Shown here: positions 35,367-44,589 of the stretch, piece by piece | Numbering within the stretch: position 1 is the stretch's first letter | Layout: each line of letters starts with the position of its first letter | Assembly (NCBI RefSeq): GCF_041053055.1 | Contig: NZ_CP163443.1 | Location: forward strand, 8,663,001 to 8,727,000 | Reading direction: 5' to 3' | Source: Streptomyces sp. R41 | GTDB lineage: Bacteria > Actinomycetota > Actinomycetes > Streptomycetales > Streptomycetaceae | DNA: 64,000 bases | The notes under the pieces: model-generated | Seen by the model: only the letters and a program-made list of their open reading frames with translations | Databases searched by the model: none | What the model was told of the DNA's origin: nothing | Position numbers and translations under genes: made by a program

Positions 35367-37364
35367 CTATGGACGGGCGAGTGCCGAGGCCAGAGCGTCC
35401 AGCTGTTCGGACACCGGGCCGAGGGTGATCAGGCCGCTTCCGGCTCCGGCGAGTTCGGAGGAAGCGGGCTGCAGTTGTGTATACGCACGCTGCATCATCG
35501 TGTGGTCGCCCACACGGATCGCCGCCTGCGCGAGAAGACACCAGAGTGCCTCGAACAACAGATCGCGCGGTGGGGAGGCGATGTCCCGCAGAGCGTGGCG
35601 GGCATCGTCGTCATGTCCTTGGGATACGAGCAGGACGGGACGCACCCAGGGTTCGTAGGGGCCCCAATCGGTCTGCCCGTCCATCCGGCCGATGAGTGCC
35701 GGCCGGCTGTGGCGGACGTAGAGACTCAGCCGGGCCAGGGGCAGCAGGCCGCGTTGCAGCCCCGGCATACCGGACCCGTCCAAGCAGCCGGCAGCCTCCT
35801 CGTACGCGGACTCGGCCGCCCGCAGGGGCTGCGTCATGGAGGCGCGCAATGCTCGGTACCACGTGGTGAAGACGGACACGAGCGGTAGTTCGTGTCGTTC
35901 GGACAGCGTGTTCGCAGCCTCCGCGTGCCGGTCGGCTCCGGAGAAGTCGGCGAGCGCGCATCGTGACTGCAGGCGAATCAGGTGGCCCAGTACCTCGTAC
36001 GTGACGAGGTTGTTGTGCGATGACAGGGACACCACTTCGGCGCCGATCGCATCGCGTCGGGCAGCCAGACCGGCCCGGTGAAACGTCTGCATGAAGAGGC
36101 CGTTCAGGGCGAAGGCCAGCAGCGACGGGTTGTTGAGGCGCCGTGCGATCTGCTCCGCCTGCCGGGCGGCCTGAAATGCGTGCGCACCTGCCCCCGTAGC
36201 CGCTGGTTCGGTGGGGAGAGTTCCGCGGGACTCCACGGCGATGGTGGCGAGCAGCCGCCCATATACCGCCCCGTGGTTAGCGGCCGGCAGGAGCCGCAAG
36301 GTCCGTTCCGCCGCGCCCACCAACCACTCGGCCTGCACCGGGTCGTCCGACCGGGTCCAGATCGCGGGCACGTCGTAGATGCCGATCACCCGGGCCGTGA
36401 GTTCGGGGTCGCCCAGCTGCTCCGCCGCGGCCACGGCCGCCACCCGGTGGCGCCGGGCGGCCTCCAGTCCGCCCCCTCCCGTCACCGCCAGGTCGCGCAT
36501 CAGGCCGGCGGTGGACTCCAGCCGCGTCCGGGCACGGGAGGCGACGGCGCTCTCGTAGGCGGCTGCCGCCTGAGCCCAGACCTGGTCCGCCGTTCCGCCG
36601 GGCCCGGGGTCCAGGTGATCGGCTTGCTGCAGCACGTCCGTTTCCAGACGGCGCAGCCTCGGGCCGGGATCCACTCCCAGGTGATCTCTGAGCATCTGCC
36701 GCGCGCGACGGACCACGGACAGCGCGTCCGCCTGCCGTCCGGACCGATACAGGGCTAGTGCGAGAAGGTGCCAGGCGTCCTCGCGCCACGGATGCTCGGC
36801 AACATGGGCATCCAGATCCGGTACGGCCTCGGCGGCCGCGCCCAGGGCGATCTGCGCTTCGGCACGGCGCTCGACGGCATGGAGGCGCAGTTCGGTCAGG
36901 CGGGAGCGTTCTGCGCGGACCCACTGCTCGTCCGCGAAATCGACGTAGGCCGGCCCCCGCCACGTGCCCAGCGCGTCGGTGAGCCGGGACACGAGGTCCG
37001 CGGGACGAAGACCGGCCCCGGAACCCACGGCCTTCTCGAACCGCCAGGCATCGACATCGTCGTGTGCTGCCCGGAGCGCGTAGCCGGGGCCTTCGGTGAC
37101 CAGAAGCCGGGCCGGGGCCCGAGGTGGCCGGTCGGGTTCGAGGGAGCGGCGCAGGCCGGCGACGAAAGTCCGGATCGTGCCGACCGCGTCCGCGGGCGGC
37201 TCCTCCCACAGATCCTCCACCAGCCGCGAGACCGGTACGACGTGGCGGCGGGCCACGATGAGACGGGCCAGCACCGCGCGGTGCATCGGTCCCTTGAGGG
37301 AGACGGCTTCTCCGGTCTCGTCCCAGGCCAGGACGGGCCCCAGGACCCCGAAGTCCATGCGCAT
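35367..37364 (-). CDS. SARP-type regulator with BTAD and long C-terminal helical domain
   Basis: This 665-residue protein has an OmpR-like winged-helix domain at about 1-95 (FGVLGPVLAWDETGEAV, LWEEPPADAVGTIRTFVAGL) and a bacterial transcriptional activation domain at about 100-245 (AEHPWREDAWHLLALALYRSG, LRDHLGVDPGPRLRRLE). The remaining 400 residues are TPR-like helices with no NB-ARC ATPase. SARPs activate secondary-metabolite and some primary-metabolism genes in Streptomyces. Two close ATGs (37364 and 37358) follow GGAGAAGGA. It is divergent from the alpha/beta hydrolase gene with 167 bases between, a likely target. It converges with the sugar operon. Confidence 0.88.
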   Translation of the reverse strand: MRMDFGVLGPVLAWDETGEAVSLKGPMHRAVLARLIVARRHVVPVSRLVEDLWEEPPADAVGTIRTFVAGLRRSLEPDRPPRAPARLLVTEGPGYALRAAHDDVDAWRFEKAVGSGAGLRPADLVSRLTDALGTWRGPAYVDFADEQWVRAERSRLTELRLHAVERRAEAQIALGAAAEAVPDLDAHVAEHPWREDAWHLLALALYRSGRQADALSVVRRARQMLRDHLGVDPGPRLRRLETDVLQQADHLDPGPGGTADQVWAQAAAAYESAVASRARTRLESTAGLMRDLAVTGGGGLEAARRHRVAAVAAAEQLGDPELTARVIGIYDVPAIWTRSDDPVQAEWLVGAAERTLRLLPAANHGAVYGRLLATIAVESRGTLPTEPAATGAGAHAFQAARQAEQIARRLNNPSLLAFALNGLFMQTFHRAGLAARRDAIGAEVVSLSSHNNLVTYEVLGHLIRLQSRCALADFSGADRHAEAANTLSERHELPLVSVFTTWYRALRASMTQPLRAAESAYEEAAGCLDGSGMPGLQRGLLPLARLSLYVRHSRPALIGRMDGQTDWGPYEPWVRPVLLVSQGHDDDARHALRDIASPPRDLLFEALWCLLAQAAIRVGDHTMMQRAYTQLQPASSELAGAGSGLITLGPVSEQLDALASALARP

Positions 37365-37531
37365 GCCGGCGTCCGTCCTTCTCCGCTGCTCCCGCTCCTG
37401 GCTCAACGTACAGCGTGTCCGTCGTTCATTGGCTGCTCATTGAGGCCCCGCACGCTGGACGCATCGAGTGACCGGGACACGTCGCGGACAACCGGATGAC
37501 CAAGCCCCACCGGAACGAAAAGAGCCCAGCC

Positions 37532-38410
37532 ATGGAACCCACCATCACCGGATTCGACTATCAGCGCGTAGCGGTGACCGACGATGTCTCGCTCAGCGTC
37601 GCCGTCGGCGGCTCCGGCACACCGATCGTGCTTCTCCACGGCTTCCCCGAGACCCATCTGATGTGGCGGCACGTCGCCACGGACCTCGCTGCCGACCACA
37701 CCGTCATCTGCCCCGACCTGCGCGGCTACGGAGACAGCGGCAAGCCGGCGGCAGACGGCCCCGACACCTACGCCAAGCGGACCATGGCACGCGACATCGT
37801 CACCCTGGCGAAGAAGCTGGGACACGACCGCTTCGCTCTGGCCGGTCACGACCGCGGGGCCCTGGTGGCCTTCCGGGCGGGGTTGGACCACCCCGACGCG
37901 ATCACTCACCTGGCCTGCCTCGACGTGCTGCCCACGGTCGACATGTGGGAAGCGCTGCACGGCACGACCGCGGCCGTCGGCTTCCACCTGTACCTCATGG
38001 CCCAGCCGGCCGGTCTGCCCGAGCGGATGATCGCCGCCAGCGCAGACGCGTTCTTCGGTCATTTCCTCGATCTGTGGGCCAACGACCCCGAAGCCATTCC
38101 GGGCGACATCCGCGCCGCCTATCTGCGGGCCTGCCGCAACGCGGTGCCCTCGATCGTCGCCGACTACCGCGCTTCCGCCGGTATCGACGTCGAACACGAC
38201 CAGGACGACCGCGCGGCCGGCAACAAGCTGACCATGCCCGTGACCGTCCTTCAGCAGGACTGGGGCGCCGCGCTCGGCTATGAAGCCGCCACCGTGTGGG
38301 GAGCGTGGTCGTCCGACCTGCGGCACTCCACCGTCTCGTGCGGCCACTTCATGGCCGAGGAGGCTCCCACCGACATCGCCGAAGCACTGAGGGACCTGCT
38401 GGCGCGTTAG
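37532..38410 (+). CDS. Alpha/beta hydrolase, haloacetate-dehalogenase/epoxide-hydrolase-like
   Basis: This 292-residue protein has the Asp-nucleophile layout of this subfamily: the oxyanion strand IVLLHGFPETHLMWRHV, PDLRGYGDSGKP, the nucleophile elbow GHDRGALVAF (Asp instead of Ser) and the final histidine in SCGHFMAEEAP. A cap domain lies between about 140 and 210. Fluoroacetate dehalogenases and epoxide hydrolases share these motifs and cannot be separated by eye. I chose the ATG at 37532 as matching the usual N-terminus, though an in-frame ATG at 37496 exists. It is divergent from the SARP gene. Confidence 0.88.
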   Translation: MEPTITGFDYQRVAVTDDVSLSVAVGGSGTPIVLLHGFPETHLMWRHVATDLAADHTVICPDLRGYGDSGKPAADGPDTYAKRTMARDIVTLAKKLGHDRFALAGHDRGALVAFRAGLDHPDAITHLACLDVLPTVDMWEALHGTTAAVGFHLYLMAQPAGLPERMIAASADAFFGHFLDLWANDPEAIPGDIRAAYLRACRNAVPSIVADYRASAGIDVEHDQDDRAAGNKLTMPVTVLQQDWGAALGYEAATVWGAWSSDLRHSTVSCGHFMAEEAPTDIAEALRDLLAR

Positions 38411-38536
38411 CCGCGGGGAGCCCGGCTTCTTCCTCATGCTCGTGCTCCCGTCATGACGGTGCACCGCATCGTCGACGACGTCCTGCTCCCAGGACGTACG
38501 CGGCGGGCTCGCAGAGACTTTCACGCGATGTCGGGC

Positions 38537-39316
38537 TCAGTGAACGGAGAACCCGCCGTCGACGAAGATCGACTGTCCTGTGACGTAGCCGGAGGCGCGG
38601 CCGGCCAGGAACACCGCCGCTCCGGCGAAGTCCTCGGCCAGGCCGTTGCGCCCGACCATCGTGCGCGCGGCCAGCGCCGCCACCTTCTCCGGGTCGGACG
38701 ACAACCGCGCGTTGAGCGGGGTCATGACGAATCCGGGCACCAGCGTGTTGCAGGTGACGCCGTGTGGCGACCACGCCTCGGCCTGAGAGCGGGCCAGCGA
38801 CTCCAGCGCCCCCTTGGAGACCCCGTAGGCGCCGCTCTGGACGAACGCCCGGTGCGCCTGCTGGGAGGTGATGTGGATGATCCGCCCGAAGCCCCGCTCG
38901 GCCATGCCGGGCCCGAACCGCCGGCCCAACAAGTAGGGCGCCTCCAGGTTCACCGCCATCGTGGTGTCCCACACCTCCTCGTCCAGCTCGCTCATCGGCG
39001 GCCGCAGGTTGATCCCGGCGCTGTTGACGAGAATGTCGGGCTCGCCGAACACTTCGGCCGCTTGCTCCGCCGCCGCGCGCACCCCATCGCGGGTGCTCAG
39101 GTCCGCGCTCACCCAGGCCGCCCGGCAGCCGTCGGCCGCCAGCTCGTCGACCGTGGCGGCCAGTTCCGACTCCTTGCGCGCCACGATCACCACGCTCGCC
39201 CCCGCTCGCGCGAGAGCCCCGGCGATGGCTCGGCCGATGCCGGAACTGCCGCCCGTCACCACGGCGACCCGGCCGTCCAGCGAGAACAGTTCGGAGAGGT
39301 AGCTATGCGAGATCAT
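38537..39316 (-). CDS. Short-chain dehydrogenase/reductase
   Basis: This 259-residue classical SDR begins MISHSYLSELFSLDGRVAVVTG. The cofactor loop is TGGSSGIG, with VVIVARKE after the second strand (Arg suggests NADP). NSAGIN, the serine in IIHITSQQAHR and the YGVSK pair follow, and it ends in VTGQSIFVDGGFSVH. The closest named relatives by layout are gluconate 5-dehydrogenase-like enzymes, but the substrate is unknown. It converges with the alpha/beta hydrolase gene and is not part of the galactose operon. Confidence 0.85.
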   Translation of the reverse strand: MISHSYLSELFSLDGRVAVVTGGSSGIGRAIAGALARAGASVVIVARKESELAATVDELAADGCRAAWVSADLSTRDGVRAAAEQAAEVFGEPDILVNSAGINLRPPMSELDEEVWDTTMAVNLEAPYLLGRRFGPGMAERGFGRIIHITSQQAHRAFVQSGAYGVSKGALESLARSQAEAWSPHGVTCNTLVPGFVMTPLNARLSSDPEKVAALAARTMVGRNGLAEDFAGAAVFLAGRASGYVTGQSIFVDGGFSVH

Positions 39317-39502
39317 GCCCGCACCCTAGACGGTGGCCGCCGATGAGAACTCTGGCGGTTCCGTGGGGCACCAGCCCGATGACGTGTCGCCGGCCTGCAT
39401 TCGCCGTAGCCGTCACGGACACGCAGTCAGAACCAACTCAACAGCGGGGTCACGGTTCGGCTGGACGGGGAAGTGGACGATCGGGCGATCGGGCCTGCGA
39501 AG

Positions 39503-40114
39503 ATGCCCGTCATGGCCTCGAATTCTCCTGCAGCGTCCGCGGGCACCGACCGCCTGTTGCGGAGGGGGTTCGCCCTCGAATGGGCCACCTTGTTCTGGAA
39601 CGTCATCGGAATCGTCGTGCTCGCGTTCGCCGCCGTCGCGGCGCGCTCAGTGGCCCTGGCAGGCTTCGGCCTGGACTCCCTGATCGAGATCGGCGCCTCG
39701 ACCGTGGTGATCTGGGAGCTGTCGGGCACCGGAGTGGACCGGCAGCGCAAGGCCATGCGCTTGATCGGCGCGGGATTCATTGCGCTGGCGCTCTACCTGC
39801 TGGTGCAGTCGACCTGGGTCCTGGCCACTGGTTTTCACGCCCACCGCAGCCCGGCAGGGATCGCCTGGACCACGGTCACCGCCGTGGTGATGTTCGCCCT
39901 GGCCTGGGGCAAGGCCCGTATCGGCGCGGCGATCGACAACCCGGTGCTCAAGACCGAAGGCCGTGTCACCCTGATCGACGGCCTGCTGGCCACCGCCGTC
40001 CTGCTCGGCTTGGTCCTGAACTCGACCCTCGGCTTCTGGTGGGCCGACCCACTGGCCGGCTACGTCATCGTCTACTACGGGATCAAGGAAGCGCGCGCCG
40101 CCCTGACCCACTGA
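39503..40114 (+). CDS. CDF-type cation transporter-like membrane protein
   Basis: This 203-residue protein has six hydrophobic helices in the cation-diffusion-facilitator order. Helix 2 contains GFGLDSLIEIGAS and helix 5 contains TLIDGLLATAVLLGLVLN. In true zinc exporters these helices carry HxxxD and HxxxD/DxxxD metal ligands; here only one Asp per helix is obvious, and the cytoplasmic C-terminal domain is absent. Such short variants are annotated as cation transporters, but their substrate is unclear. The ATG at 39503 or 39512 is the start; neither has a strong ribosome site. Confidence 0.75.
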   Translation: MPVMASNSPAASAGTDRLLRRGFALEWATLFWNVIGIVVLAFAAVAARSVALAGFGLDSLIEIGASTVVIWELSGTGVDRQRKAMRLIGAGFIALALYLLVQSTWVLATGFHAHRSPAGIAWTTVTAVVMFALAWGKARIGAAIDNPVLKTEGRVTLIDGLLATAVLLGLVLNSTLGFWWADPLAGYVIVYYGIKEARAALTH

Positions 40115-40352
40115 GCTGCTCCTGTCGATGGCGATTCGATGGCGATGTGGAGAAAGACTGCGGGTTTGCTCGGCGCATCCCGCGGGCGTGGGTTCGATGA
40201 TCCTGGCGGAGGCGAGCCCCGGGTGTTCGACGAGCGGTTCGCGCAGGGCGCAGGGCGGGCAGACCGCCGACCCGCATCGCCTCGGTCGTGGAAACGGCAA
40301 GGCTGCACGGACGCCCACATCCGCAGCATCATCGGCGGCCCAACCAGCAAGT

Positions 40353-40397
40353 GACAACGAGGGGTTGTCGCTCCGTCAGTGACAACCTACGGTTGTC
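40353..40397. promoter_or_regulatory. Twin 17-bp palindromic operators before the Clp-N fusion gene
   Basis: GACAACGAGGGGTTGTC (40353-40369) and GACAACCTACGGTTGTC (40381-40397) are both GACAAC-N5-GTTGTC inverted repeats. Their centres are 28 bp apart, and the second ends three bases before the ATG at 40401. There is no separate ribosome site, so the transcript may be leaderless and the palindromes may cover the promoter. The downstream protein carries an HTH and could bind them itself. The rest of 40115-40352 holds no gene I recognise. Confidence 0.8.
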
Positions 40398-40400
40398 GGT

Positions 40401-41309
40401 ATGAGCGAGAAGCCCACTGTGGAGCAGCTCATCGCAGCGGCCCACGCCCGCGCCGGCAGTGACGACGAACTCGCGCTCCTGGACGCCGTCGTCGCCGTCA
40501 CCCAGGACCTGTCGGGTCAAGCGGACGAGGCCGTCGACCAGGTCGTACGGCAGGTGCGCGCCGCCGGACACTCCTGGACGGCGATCGGCGAACGTCTCGG
40601 CGTCTCCCGCCAGGCGGCGCGCCAGAAGTACGCGGACCGCGTCGACCGTATCCAGGAGGCGCCCGCGACGGTCGGTCTGATCCGCGGCCGCGACCTCAGC
40701 AACGGCCTGGCGGCCGCGCTGGCCGAGGCCGAGACCGAGGGTCTCACCGAGGCCGGCACCGAGCACCTCCTGCTCGGCCTGCTCACCGACGGCGTGGCCG
40801 CCGCCACGCTGGAGCAACTCGGAGTCACCCGCGACAAGATCCGTGACGCGAGCCGCCGCCTCTTCGACTACCCCACCCGTGCGGCAAGGACCGGGGAGCC
40901 GGTGTTCTCCGCCGAGGCGAAGGCGGCTCTCGCCGTCGCGGAACAACTGGCCACCGAACGTACGCCCGTCTGTGCCCCGGTCGTGGTCAACACCGCACAG
41001 CTGCTCGCCGTCATCGCCACCAACCCCGGCTCCCGCGCCCGCCGAGTCCTCAACGACATCGGCATCGACCCCGCCGACATCAAGCGTCAGCTCCACTGCT
41101 ACATCGACATCCCCCGTACCGCCTTCGGCCGTCGCGCCCGCCGCAAGCGCCGCCCCGACGACACCTCCGCCCGCTGCTCCTTCTGCGGCCACCCGCGCAG
41201 CGCCGAGCGCCGCCTGGTCGCGGGACCGGACGTGTGGATCTGCGCGGACTGTGTCGCCCTGTGCGGCGAGATCCTCGCCCAGCCCGCGGACGTCGGACCC
41301 GCTCACTGA
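40401..41309 (+). CDS. Fusion of HTH, Clp N-terminal domain and ClpX-type zinc finger
   Basis: This 302-residue protein has three parts. Residues about 10-75 contain a helix-turn-helix (GHSWTAIGERLGVSRQAARQKYAD). Residues about 85-230 carry a Clp N-terminal repeat domain (GTEHLLLGLLTDGVAAATLEQLGV; NTAQLLAVIA). Residues 255-295 are a C4 zinc finger of ClpX type: Cys259 and Cys262 in CSFCG, then CADC about 20 residues on, with VAGPDVWIC matching ClpX. There is no AAA+ ATPase. Clp-N and the ClpX zinc finger both bind substrates or adaptors, so the protein could link Clp proteolysis to gene control. Autoregulation through the upstream palindromes is inferred. Confidence 0.85.
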   Translation: MSEKPTVEQLIAAAHARAGSDDELALLDAVVAVTQDLSGQADEAVDQVVRQVRAAGHSWTAIGERLGVSRQAARQKYADRVDRIQEAPATVGLIRGRDLSNGLAAALAEAETEGLTEAGTEHLLLGLLTDGVAAATLEQLGVTRDKIRDASRRLFDYPTRAARTGEPVFSAEAKAALAVAEQLATERTPVCAPVVVNTAQLLAVIATNPGSRARRVLNDIGIDPADIKRQLHCYIDIPRTAFGRRARRKRRPDDTSARCSFCGHPRSAERRLVAGPDVWICADCVALCGEILAQPADVGPAH

Positions 41310-41348
41310 ATCGCCCCTCTCGGCCCCGGGGGCCTCCCACACCTGCAC

Positions 41349-41367
41349 GCGGGCTGTGGGAGCCCGC
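41349..41367 (+). terminator. Hairpin downstream of the Clp-N fusion gene
   Basis: GCGGGCT (41349-41355) pairs perfectly with AGCCCGC (41361-41367) around a 5-nt loop and is followed by AGTTT. It lies 40 bases after the stop codon, in the right place to end the transcript before the Nudix gene. Confidence 0.65.
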
Positions 41368-41498
41368 AGTTTCGGTCATTTGGGACGATGGGCCGCGATG
41401 CCCACCCCGACACGTCGGTGTGCGGATCCGGATCTGCACGCCGACGGACCGGACCAGCCGCACCGAATCCGGTCGGCCTCGACAGTGAAGGAGGACCC

Positions 41499-42068
41499 GT
41501 GCCCGACGACCTCGTGTCCACCACGGCCGGAGATCCGGGTGGTCCTGTCGATCCGCGTATCGGTCCGCAGCCCGTCGACGACGTCGACCGGCCCGCCGCC
41601 TTCACCCTGATGGCGTCGGGCTGGTATCCACCCGGACGGCTCGTCACCCAGTCCTACGGCTTCTGCTTCACGCCCGAGGGACAGGTCGTGCTGGTCGCCA
41701 CCGACGACGGATTCTGGAATCTGCCGGGCGGCCAGGTCGAGCCGGGCGAGGAGCCCGCCCAGACCCTGGTCCGCGAGGTCGCCGAGGAAGCGTGTGCCCG
41801 GGTGATCCGCAGCCGCTACCTCGCCTGCCAGCACGTCTGGGATCCCCAGGCACCGTCCGGCCCCACCAGCCACTACCAGACCCGCTGGTGGGCGAGGATC
41901 GAGTGCGACCCGTGGCGCCCCCGACACGAGACCGTGGACCGCCGCCTGCTCCCGCCGCACGAGGCCATCGACGCCCTGTCCTGGCGGCGCAAGGAGATCG
42001 TGACCCTCCTGCTGGACCTGGCACTCGCCGCCGAGCACAGCGACGTAGCCGAAGAGAACGGGCGCTGA
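41499..42068 (+). CDS. Nudix hydrolase
   Basis: This 189-residue protein starts with a GTG four bases after AAGGAGG; longer in-frame starts lack a site. The Nudix box is GGQVEPGEEPAQTL followed by REVAEEACARV. It has the Glu residues of REVAEE needed for metal, but the glycine normally found near the end of the box (E-E-x-G) is cysteine here. Preceding strands (VTQSYGFCFTPEGQVVLVA) and following ones fit the fold. Nudix enzymes cleave nucleoside diphosphates linked to another moiety; the substrate is unknown. The metE remnant begins 17 bases downstream. Confidence 0.85.
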   Translation: MPDDLVSTTAGDPGGPVDPRIGPQPVDDVDRPAAFTLMASGWYPPGRLVTQSYGFCFTPEGQVVLVATDDGFWNLPGGQVEPGEEPAQTLVREVAEEACARVIRSRYLACQHVWDPQAPSGPTSHYQTRWWARIECDPWRPRHETVDRRLLPPHEAIDALSWRRKEIVTLLLDLALAAEHSDVAEENGR

Positions 42069-42084
42069 GGCGGAGGATTTCAGC

Positions 42085-43871
42085 GAACCGCCTGTACCGC
42101 AGCCGCTGACCCTGCTGGACCGGCTGCTCCCCGTGTACGCCGAGGTGCTGGCAGACCTGCGGGCAGCCGGCGCTGACTGGGTTCAGCTCGACGAGCCCGC
42201 CCTCGTCCAGGACCGCACCCCGGCCGAACTGAAGGCCGCCGCCCGTGCCTACCGCGAACTCGGCGCCCTCGCCGACCGGCCAAAACTCCTCTGATCGCCT
42301 CCTACTTCGACCGGCTCGAAGAAGCCCTGCCCGTCCTGGTCAAGGCCCCGGTCGACGGGCTCGCCCTCGACTTCACCGGACCCGCCGCGGCCAACCTCGA
42401 CGACCTGGCGTTCGTCGGCGGCCTGCCCGGCAAGCGCCTGGCCGCGGGTGTCGTGGACGGCCGCAACGTCTGGATCAACGACCTCGGAAAGTCCCTGTCC
42501 ACCCTGGGCACCCTCCTCTGCCTCGCCGGCCGCGTGGACGTGGCCGCCTCCTGTTCCCTCCTGCACGTCCCCCTGGACGCCGCCGACGAACCCGGCCTGG
42601 ACCCGCGGACCGCCCGCTGGCTGGCCTTCGCCCGCCAGAAGACCACCGAGATCGCCACGCTCGCCCGCGGCCTCACCGAGGGCACCTGCGCGATCGCCGC
42701 CCAACTCAAGGCCAACCGTGCCGACTTCGCCTCCCGAGCCGGATCCGCCCTCACTCACGATCCCGCCGTGCGCGCCCGGGCCGCGGCGATCACCGGCGCT
42801 GACGCCCGCCGCTCCCAGCCATACTCCGAACGGGTCACGGCTCAACGTGCCCACCTGCGCCTGCCGCTGCTGCCGACGACCACCATCGGCTCCTTCCCGC
42901 AGACCGACGAACTGCGCTTCTCCCGCGCGGACTTGAGGGCCGGACGAATCGACGCGGTGGCGTACGAGCAGCGCATCGAGGCCGAGATCCGCGAGGTCAT
43001 CACCTTCCAGGACAAGGCCGGCCTCGACGTCCTGGTCCACGGCGAAGCCGAACGCAACGACATGGTCCAGTACTTCGCCGAACAGCTCACCGGTTACCTC
43101 GCCACCCAGCACGGCTGGGTCCAGTCCTACGGCACGCGCTACGTACGCCCGCCGATCCTGGTCGGCGACATCTCCCGCCCCGACCCGATGACGGTGCGCT
43201 GGACGACGTACGCCCAGTCCCTCACCGACCGCCCGGTCAAAGGCATGCTCACCGGCCCGGTCACCATGCTCGCCTGGTCCTTCGTCCGCGACGACCAGCC
43301 GCTCGCCGACACCGCCCGTCAGGTCGCGCTGGCCCTGCGGGAGGAGGTGGGCGACCTTGAGGCGGCCGGGACTTCGGTCATCCAGGTCGACGAGCCCGCG
43401 CTGCGGGAGACGCTCCCACTGCGGGTGGCGGACCGGCCCGGCTACCTGCAGTGGGCCACGGAGGCGTTCCGCCTGACGACGTCCGGCGTTCGCCCGGACA
43501 CCCAGATCCACACGCACATGTGCTACGCCGAGTTCGGCGACATCGTCCAGGCCATCGACGACCTCGACGCCGACGTCATCAGCCTGGAGGCCGCCCGCTC
43601 CCACATGCAGGTCGCCGACGAACTCGCCGCGGCCGGTTACGCGCGAGGTCGGCCCCGGCGTCTACGACATCCACTCACCGCGCATCCCCAGCACCGACGA
43701 GTCAACTGCCTCGTTGTACAAGGGACTTGAGGCCATCCCGAGCGAACGGCTCTGGGTCAACCCCGACTGCGGCCTGAAGACCCGCGGCTGGCCCGAGGTC
43801 CGCGCCCCCTGGAGAACCTCGTCACCGCCGCCCGCCAGGTCCGCTCCACCCTGACCGGCACCGAGTCCTGA
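42085..43871 (+). pseudogene. metE: Cobalamin-independent methionine synthase, truncated and frameshifted
   Basis: Homology begins inside the N-terminal barrel (LTLLDRLLPVYAEVLADL, VQLDEPALVQDRTPAEL); roughly the first 170 residues are missing. The first frame ends at a TGA near 42294 and homology resumes directly as IASYFDRLEEALPVLVKAPV. The long central part is well preserved: TTTIGSFPQT, VLVHGEAERNDMVQYFAEQ, MLTGPVTMLAWSF and [10 protein letters not shown], the last with metal ligands. Single-base losses at about 43644 (before [13 protein letters not shown]) and about 43807 (before [11 protein letters not shown]) break the end. The last block ends at 43871. Three indels plus truncation make it non-functional unless some are sequence errors. 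Confidence 0.9.
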
Positions 43872-43876
43872 CACAC

Positions 43877-43920
43877 GAGGGGCCGCCGTGATGGAGCGAA
43901 CGGTCCCACGGCGGCCCCTC
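43877..43920. terminator. Strong bidirectional hairpin terminator
   Basis: GAGGGGCCGCCGTG (43877-43890) pairs perfectly over 14 bp with CACGGCGGCCCCTC (43907-43920), with a 16-nt loop and CCTTTT shortly after. It lies between the metE remnant and the converging phosphatase-like gene. Confidence 0.88.
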
Positions 43921-43933
43921 CCCCCTGCGCCTT

Positions 43934-44503
43934 TTACTCGGCTGCGGTCAACGGCCGCCCGCAGCGCAGATTCCACCGTCCTGACCGGCCGCTGAGCTCC
44001 GTCACGCTCAACGGGGCGACGTCGAGCCGCCAGAAGGTCTGCGCGGGGACCGCGAGCGCGTGCACCAGGCCCGCCCGTACGACGGCGGGCTCGGCAACCG
44101 CGAGGATCCGCCCGCCGTGCCCGGACCACGACTCCAGCCAGTTCCCGACGCGGTCCACCAGATCCACCACCGACTCACCGCCGTGCGGCGTCACGGCCGG
44201 ATCGGCCAGCCACTCGGCGATCCCCTCCGGCGCCTCCTGGGCGAGCTCGTCCAGCGACCGGCCCCGCCAGCGACCCACATCGAGATCCCGCAACTCCCGT
44301 ACCACAGCGGCATCCAGGCCGAGGGCTTCGGCGGTACCGCGGCACCGCTCCGACGGGGCGGTGAGCATCACTTCGTGCGGTGGCAGGGCATCCGCGGCCG
44401 CACGGGCCCGCCGTGCGGCCGACTCGTCCAGCGGCGCGTCGTCGAACCGGACCTGTCGCAGGGCCGCGTTGACCGCCGGCGACACCAGGGTGATACGCGC
44501 CAC
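43934..44503 (-). CDS. Histidine-phosphatase-like protein lacking catalytic histidines
   Basis: This protein has 189 residues from the GTG at 44503, six bases after GAAGGGA; ATGs at 44509 and 44518 are alternatives. The fold is that of the phosphoglycerate-mutase/histidine-phosphatase family: LTAPSERCRGTAEALGLD, LRDLDVGRWRGRSLDEL and THGG-like PHGGESVVDLVDRV are clear. The catalytic RHG near the N-terminus is replaced (ITLVSPAVNAALR), and the second catalytic His block reads LAVAEPAVVRAGL where SHGG is expected. It therefore probably binds but does not hydrolyse its ligand by the usual route. It is divergent from the B12-riboswitch-cbtBA unit, a hint of a cobalamin-related role. Confidence 0.75.
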   Translation of the reverse strand: MARITLVSPAVNAALRQVRFDDAPLDESAARRARAAADALPPHEVMLTAPSERCRGTAEALGLDAAVVRELRDLDVGRWRGRSLDELAQEAPEGIAEWLADPAVTPHGGESVVDLVDRVGNWLESWSGHGGRILAVAEPAVVRAGLVHALAVPAQTFWRLDVAPLSVTELSGRSGRWNLRCGRPLTAAE

Positions 44504-44589
44504 CAACATTCCCTTCATCTGCACCAATTCGCCCAACTAGGGGCGCGCATTGCGCCACATGCGCCGTAGCGGCCGTGGCCGTCGCGCGC

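Noticed and set aside
38537..39316. Second SDR considered as an alternative galactose dehydrogenase
   Set aside because: It lies outside the operon on the other strand, with an NADP-type pocket and its own context.
40128..40382. Small frames between the CDF-type gene and the Clp-N fusion
   Set aside because: No homology, no ribosome site, and they run through the palindromic operators.
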